NCBI GenBank assembly: GCA_965217095.1
Contig: OZ244235.1
Coordinates: 3,658,001-3,722,000 of the forward strand
Length of the DNA stretch: 64,000 bases
Origin: CAYNZV01 sp965217095
Lineage (GTDB): Bacteria > Latescibacterota > UBA2968 > UBA8231
Direction of reading: 5' to 3'
The position numbers and the translations under genes were made by a program. This document shows positions 59,721-64,000 of this stretch, piece after piece. The notes beneath the pieces were generated by a model, which was not told the origin of the DNA, ran no database searches, and worked only from the letters and a program-made list of their open reading frames with translations. Within the stretch, counting starts at the first letter, position 1. Every line of letters starts with the position of its first letter.

Positions 59721-61166
59721 CTACCCGATCAGGGCGGAGTAAGCCTCTCGACCCTGGCGGAACAGTTCCTTTACGTCCTCCCGCTGGCGATCGCTGTTGT
59801 AGCGACCGTAGCTGTCGATCCAGCCGAGAGACTCCTCGATACCTGCCAGAAAGTGACGGGCCGCATCCTCCCGTTCGGCCGGGACGACGCCGCAGTCGAC
59901 GTAGACCGGGCTGCTGTGGGCGTAGATCGCGTGATCGAAGCTGTCTCGGGCGTCTCCCCACGCACGAAAGGCGATCCAGCCGTCCCGCTCGACGTGGAGC
60001 CGGTGCCGGGCTACGCCCTCACGTCTGCCCTCGGGCCACTGTTCGGCGTGGACGACGTTACCGTTGTGGATGAGTTCGACACGCTGCACGGGGTAATACG
60101 ACTTGAACGATGCCTCGATGTCGAGATCGCCGGCCCCGCCGAGATCGACGGTCTGGCCCATCTCGTGATCGTTCACTCGCAAGTCGAGTGCGGGCCCATT
60201 TGTGATGAATGTGTTGCCGTTCTTCATCCCGGTGATCCAGGCCTCGTAGGAGAAGTCTTCCTTCGTGTTCACATACACACGGTTGTTCGAGCAGATGAAC
60301 CAGTCAGTCCCGGTCGAGGCGGGAAGGTGGATGCCACAATTAAGGAGCTTGTACCAGATCTCGTACTCCGGGTCGGACCAGAATGCATCGAACAGATTGA
60401 ACGCGTCGAGCTTCCCGAGCGCCGCCGCGATGGGGGCCTCCAGGCCCTTGCCGTTGTGGCACCAGATGACGATGCCTCCCTGGTCACGGGCTTCGTCGCA
60501 ACAGAAGCAGAGCGGGGGGTAGTCGGGGTCGAACTGGGCAGTGAGAATATGGCCGCGACTGACCGGCTGGACCAGGTTTCGAAGGTTGAGAAACATGACG
60601 TGGCCATAGCCCATACCCCATGGCGAACTCTCACCGTAATGACGGTTCTCCTCCCCGATGTCGAGTACGTGATGCGCCGTCGTGAACTCGTTCATGACCC
60701 CGATGGGATACTTGTTACTCGCGTAGGGCAGCTGCCTCCGGTCCAGGATGCTGACGACGGTGACGTTGTATCCTTCGACACTGCAGTCGATGGCGAGTCG
60801 ATCGTCCGGACGCGATTCCTTCTCGTCATAGTGGATGTGGGTGTTGCCGGGGTACCAGTTGGCCGCCTGAGGATGGTACCATCGCGTGAGCGGGATCTCG
60901 ATGTCCTTGGCACCCTTGGCCGGTACGTCTACCGTGACTCGAAAGACCTCGTACTCGGTGCCGCGCTCAACGAGGATGTCCGTGCGTCCGCGCGGGACGT
61001 CCACGTCGAACTCCCCGTCGCTGAAGAAAAAGGGGGTCCCGGTCCCGCGCTTGACGATCGCATCGTTCGGACGGCAAAAAGTCCCTCGCGCAGAAAGAAC
61101 GTGAACCTTCGCATTGATGAGGCCGCCCGTGGCGGCGTCGACGATGGTTCCGTGGAGGATGCCCAT
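59721..61166 (-). CDS. CehA/McbA-family (PHP-like) metallohydrolase
   Basis: A 481-residue protein. The N-terminal 95 residues are a carboxypeptidase-regulatory-like beta domain (GTIVDAATGGLINAKVHV, FDVDVPRGRTDILVERG). The catalytic part begins with GNTHIHYDEK (H110, H112), followed by VSILDRR, VIWCHNGKG and LPASTGTDWF, the metal-binding strands of CehA/McbA hydrolases. These cleave carbamates or amides. The C-terminal region is a beta domain with VQRVELIHNGNVV. The start ATG 61166 follows AGAGGAC. The isomerase-like gene follows 40 bases after the stop. Confidence 0.85.
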   Translation of the reverse strand: MGILHGTIVDAATGGLINAKVHVLSARGTFCRPNDAIVKRGTGTPFFFSDGEFDVDVPRGRTDILVERGTEYEVFRVTVDVPAKGAKDIEIPLTRWYHPQAANWYPGNTHIHYDEKESRPDDRLAIDCSVEGYNVTVVSILDRRQLPYASNKYPIGVMNEFTTAHHVLDIGEENRHYGESSPWGMGYGHVMFLNLRNLVQPVSRGHILTAQFDPDYPPLCFCCDEARDQGGIVIWCHNGKGLEAPIAAALGKLDAFNLFDAFWSDPEYEIWYKLLNCGIHLPASTGTDWFICSNNRVYVNTKEDFSYEAWITGMKNGNTFITNGPALDLRVNDHEMGQTVDLGGAGDLDIEASFKSYYPVQRVELIHNGNVVHAEQWPEGRREGVARHRLHVERDGWIAFRAWGDARDSFDHAIYAHSSPVYVDCGVVPAEREDAARHFLAGIEESLGWIDSYGRYNSDRQREDVKELFRQGREAYSALIG

Positions 61167-61470
61167 AACATGTCCTCTTCAGAGAGTTGCCAGTCTGGAC
61201 CACCAGTGAACGTCCGCCAAAATACGAACCGAAGGAACATCCCACCAGACACAGGTGTCCGGAGCAAGATCTCGTTGTCGATCTGGGATTTGACAACCAT
61301 TGGATAGGACCGATCCGGGGTATCACCGCTCCCCGGGCCGGCATGATCGTCACCGCCGAAAAAAGCAGAGGCGGGCGCGCCAATTCGTGCAGGAAACAAT
61401 GGATCAGTGCGACCTCGTCGTCATCTGCACCGGACTGGACTAATGCTTACCCCCTAAGTATATTCAAGGT
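61167..61470. other. 304 bp divergent intergenic region
   Basis: This lies between the CehA-like gene and the two-gene module at 61471. It holds short open pieces (DLGFDNHWIGPIRG and, near 61400, QCDLVVICTGLD) that look protein-like but have no start and no family that I recognise. I see no clear promoter. Confidence 0.35.
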
Positions 61471-61911
61471 GTGAATCTTCCCGACGACATCAAAAAGCAG
61501 TTCGAACGCTGCGGCCGGCAGGGTGGCTTGGAGCGCGCCCATCGCATGACCCCTTCCGCTATGAAGGCGGTGGCACGTCGAGCGGCGACCGCCCGGTGGA
61601 CGCGCGTGCGTTTTGGCGCCACCAATTTCGCCACGCTAGGACTTCCGGGCGGCGAGATCGTCGATGCCGGACTGGCCGATCTGGCGGCGGGCGCGCTGAC
61701 GGTGGAAAGCCTGCTGGTGTCGTTGGCGGCACCCCGACTGCGCCGGGAGGGTGTGCCATTGGGCGAAGTACACCGGGATCCCGAGGATCGTCTCTACGCG
61801 CTTCTCAGCGAATCGGCTGGTGAGCTGGCTCACGCGCGGTACACTGCTTGTCTGCGCCAGATCTCCTCCTTTGCAGACGCCTGTAGATTCGCTCGCCGGA
61901 GAAGCGGCTGA
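61471..61911 (+). CDS. Partner protein of a nucleotidyltransferase module (possible antitoxin)
   Basis: A 146-residue basic, mainly helical protein. Its first 45 residues (GGLERAHRMTPSAMKAVARRAATARWTR) look like a DNA- or RNA-binding region. The rest has no domain that I recognise. GTG 61471 is the start. It ends two bases before the TTG start of the nucleotidyltransferase-like gene, so the two are coupled. Such pairing is the arrangement of type IV-like (AbiEi/AbiEii) and related toxin-antitoxin modules, where the first gene encodes the antitoxin. That role is inference. Confidence 0.55.
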   Translation: MNLPDDIKKQFERCGRQGGLERAHRMTPSAMKAVARRAATARWTRVRFGATNFATLGLPGGEIVDAGLADLAAGALTVESLLVSLAAPRLRREGVPLGEVHRDPEDRLYALLSESAGELAHARYTACLRQISSFADACRFARRRSG

Positions 61912-61913
61912 CC

Positions 61914-62471
61914 TTGCGAACGAGCCTGGACCAGGATCGACTGCGGGCGCTGATGCGGGAATTGGCGCGTTCTGCTCGCGGCCCGGAGTCGTATCGGGTC
62001 TTTCTCGTCGGTGGAGGCACCGCGGTTCTAGAGGGCTGGCGAACGTCGACGATCGATGCCGACCTGCACAGCGACCAGGATGAGGTCTTTCGCGATATCC
62101 AGCAAATCAAAGAACGCCTTCAGTTGAACGTTGAATTCGCGCGGCCGGAGGATTTCGTGCCGCCCCTTGTCGGCAGCGATCAGCGGCACGTGTTCATAGA
62201 GACCCACGGCAACGTGAGCTTCTACCACTACGATCCATATGCCCAGATGCTCTCCAAGGTGGTCCGGGGGTTTGCCCGAGATATCCAGGATGCCGAGAGC
62301 TTCCTGGCCAGCGGCATGGTAGATGTGGACCGCTTCCGGTCCCTGGTGCGCGAGATACCCGAGGCGTCGTTCGCTCGATATCCCTCGCTCACGCGGGAAG
62401 CGGTGCACCAAGCTGTCGATCACCTTCTGTCACAGCGCCAATCAGATGCGAATGGGGAAAGCGGTGTGTGA
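61914..62471 (+). CDS. Nucleotidyltransferase-superfamily protein (DUF6036 / AbiEii-like)
   Basis: A 185-residue protein with the nucleotidyltransferase signature GGGTAVLEGWR then STIDADL (G33-G35, D48, D50), as in DUF6036 and AbiEii toxins, which add nucleotides to RNA or protein targets. DIQQIKERLQLNVEFARPEDFVPP and DPYAQMLSKVVRGFARDIQDAESFL are the later conserved segments of this group. The start TTG 61914 is two bases after the upstream partner. The module is compact and alone between metabolic genes, as mobile toxin-antitoxin pairs often are. Confidence 0.75.
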   Translation: MRTSLDQDRLRALMRELARSARGPESYRVFLVGGGTAVLEGWRTSTIDADLHSDQDEVFRDIQQIKERLQLNVEFARPEDFVPPLVGSDQRHVFIETHGNVSFYHYDPYAQMLSKVVRGFARDIQDAESFLASGMVDVDRFRSLVREIPEASFARYPSLTREAVHQAVDHLLSQRQSDANGESGV

Positions 62472-62588
62472 CAATACCAGACCGTGAGCGCCGAGCCGGG
62501 TCGGAAACGGGCGCCTCGCTCCGCGAAAAGGCGCGCTCTACACCGTCAAAGCCCTCTGCGAGCGCAAAGATGACCTCACGAACGCGTT

Positions 62589-63941
62589 TCAATCTATCCG
62601 AAAGGTCGTCCCTGCGATGAAGCGGACCAGCTCGGGCTCGGGAATCGGCTCGTCCCCTTCCTTCTCCGTCCACCAGTAGGCCGTGAGGATTCGTCCGTCA
62701 GGGAGCTCGGTGAGCACCGGATAACCCAGATCCCAACAGTAGGCGTCGCCGCGGACGACGAACTCCTCACTCCAGGTCTGGCCCAGGTCATCGCTGATGA
62801 CGCCGATTATGCCGCGACAGCCTCGATCCGCCGTGCGTCGTGCGAACAGGACGACGATGCGCCCCTCGCGGGTGATCAGCGCTACCGGACATCGTTGCCG
62901 GGAGTTGTCCTTCATGCCCTCCTCGTTGCGCGGCGCCGATTCTGGGGGAGGGCCAGTGACCGGACCGGAGAACGTGCCCGGTGTGGTGACGAACTCCGGC
63001 GCCGACCAGGTCATGCCGTCGTTGGTGGAGAATGCGACGCAGGGTATTTCGAAGTCCGGCGTCGCCCCCCAGTGCTGATGCATGCAGACCATCAACCGCC
63101 CGTCGGGAAGCTTGTGCACTCCAGAGTAGTTGTAGCCCGCCATCATGTCGCCGTCGATGGGCGTGATATGCGGGCTGATGCGGGCGACGTCACTGACGTA
63201 CTCAAAGCTGACACCGTTGTTGTAGCTGACATGATAGGCGCAGATGTTGCGCCGGTAGATCCCTCCGACGATGCCGAGGACTCCGTTGTCGAAGCGGACG
63301 TGGCCGAGGTTGGCCGACAGGAAGCCCCCGCCGGGCGCCCACCTGGGCGCGTCCAACAGCGTCGCGTGTTTCTCCCACGTGCGGCCGCGGTCTCTGCTGC
63401 GCACGCAGAACGACGGGTTGTGCTTCCGTTTGCCGAGGTGAAAATTGGCACTCTTGTTCGGCTGGTTTGGCCCCCCTCCGATCGGCCATTTCAGGTACAC
63501 GCTGTGGCCGAAGTGGATGATCGAGTCCGTGTCACCCAGGTCGATTTCCTCGCGCTCGCCAAGGTCGCGGGGTCGCAGCCAGTCGAGCGTTTCGTCGATC
63601 GTCCGGTCGTTGTTCCAGATCCACTGGCGCTCGCTCTCATGCCAGGTCTCGCCCCAGTCGAGCGAGCGGCTCAGCATCACACCTGACTCCCTGCCCCACT
63701 TCTCGTGCGTGCCTCGAAAGGAACGAGGTCCACCGTCGTGGCGGTTGTACCCCGCCGGCAGATCGTCCGTGTAGTTCATCGGTACGGCGACGTAGGCGAT
63801 GGCGATCTCGCCGTCACCGAAGTTCCAGATGCCGCCGCTGTTCGGGGCGAACACGTAGAGATGGTCGTCGTAGTGGATTTTTGTGTGCTTGACGTCGCTC
63901 AACTCGACCTGGCGAACGCCGACAGTACGTTTTGATTCCAT
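62589..63941 (-). CDS. Sialidase-like (BNR/Asp-box) six-bladed propeller protein
   Basis: A 450-residue propeller with four clear Asp-boxes: SRSLDWGETW, SRDRGRTW, STNDGMTW and SDDLGQTW. These belong to the sialidase/BNR superfamily. No signal peptide is visible, so cell location is uncertain. The usual arginine triad of true sialidases cannot be assigned from sequence alone, so the sugar substrate is unknown. ATG 63941 follows AGAAGGG. It is unrelated to the S-x-D-x-x-x-W propeller paralogues elsewhere in the window but adds to the glycan-related content. Confidence 0.85.
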   Translation of the reverse strand: MESKRTVGVRQVELSDVKHTKIHYDDHLYVFAPNSGGIWNFGDGEIAIAYVAVPMNYTDDLPAGYNRHDGGPRSFRGTHEKWGRESGVMLSRSLDWGETWHESERQWIWNNDRTIDETLDWLRPRDLGEREEIDLGDTDSIIHFGHSVYLKWPIGGGPNQPNKSANFHLGKRKHNPSFCVRSRDRGRTWEKHATLLDAPRWAPGGGFLSANLGHVRFDNGVLGIVGGIYRRNICAYHVSYNNGVSFEYVSDVARISPHITPIDGDMMAGYNYSGVHKLPDGRLMVCMHQHWGATPDFEIPCVAFSTNDGMTWSAPEFVTTPGTFSGPVTGPPPESAPRNEEGMKDNSRQRCPVALITREGRIVVLFARRTADRGCRGIIGVISDDLGQTWSEEFVVRGDAYCWDLGYPVLTELPDGRILTAYWWTEKEGDEPIPEPELVRFIAGTTFRID

Positions 63942-64000
63942 CAGTCAACCCTTCTCCGATAGATTTGCAAGAGAAAGCGCCCCCAGGAATCCGACATGAC

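Noticed and set aside
59670..61307. Long plus-strand open frame of 545 codons
   Set aside because: It is the mirror of the CehA-like gene on the other strand, which has clear motifs and a ribosome site. High GC content makes such antisense frames common here.

Overview
This 64 kb window looks like chromosomal DNA of an uncultured Gram-negative bacterium of the FCB group. The best guess is a Latescibacterota- or Poribacteria-like lineage; this is inferred from gene content and not tested. Two lines of content point there. The first is a sigma factor / FecR / STN-TonB receptor / DUF4249 lipoprotein cluster. The second is a dense set of phytanoyl-CoA dioxygenases (five copies or remnants), TIM-barrel amidohydrolases, PIG-L, creatininase-like and Gfo/Idh/MocA enzymes, and repeated glycosidase-like beta-propeller proteins. 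I saw no rRNA, tRNA or CRISPR array.

Layout. 1-2625: a 3' gene fragment and a TauD-type dioxygenase cut in two by an IS1380-family element with a CTAG target duplication. 2748-6860: a plus-strand run of ion channel, PhyH, GNAT, creatininase family and DapA-like protein. 6857-10811: a minus-strand run of two beta-propeller paralogues (one frameshifted by a 7 bp tandem duplication) and an amidohydrolase. 11029-15230: PIG-L, DMT exporter, MFS and lactonase. 15239-18824: a YtrA-type GntR regulator with a palindromic operator facing a PhyH gene, a decayed gene, and another propeller paralogue. 19011-21447: two PhyH genes and an amidohydrolase with overlapping ends. 21498-23616: tandem-GGDEF protein and galM. 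23649-28837: soxBDAG (heterotetrameric sarcosine oxidase), followed by a decayed aldo/keto reductase. 29254-34934: NicX/M29-like enzyme, beta-hydroxyacid dehydrogenase, frameshifted outer-membrane barrel, and a 630-residue orphan. 34968-37074: a split TMTC-like membrane protein with TPRs. 37211-47147: three propeller paralogues, AAC(3)-fold protein, glycosidase-like protein, a MetE-like gene with an in-frame TAG, a frameshifted oxidoreductase, and the tail of a seventh propeller gene. 47199-53489: the TonB receptor / FecR / sigma cluster, whose sigma gene is beheaded by the second IS copy (53490-55127). 55129-64000: PhyH remnant and gene, aldo/keto reductase, MBL-fold hydrolase, TIM-barrel isomerase, CehA-like hydrolase, a nucleotidyltransferase-type two-gene module, and a four-Asp-box sialidase-like protein.

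Taken together the region reads as accessory catabolism: uptake and trimming of glycans and methylated or aminated small molecules, with many Fe(II)/2-oxoglutarate oxygenases. It is also decaying. At least ten genes are interrupted, frameshifted, stopped or reduced to fragments, and several lesions are short tandem duplications. That pattern fits relaxed selection with active IS movement, although assembly errors could explain some single-base shifts.
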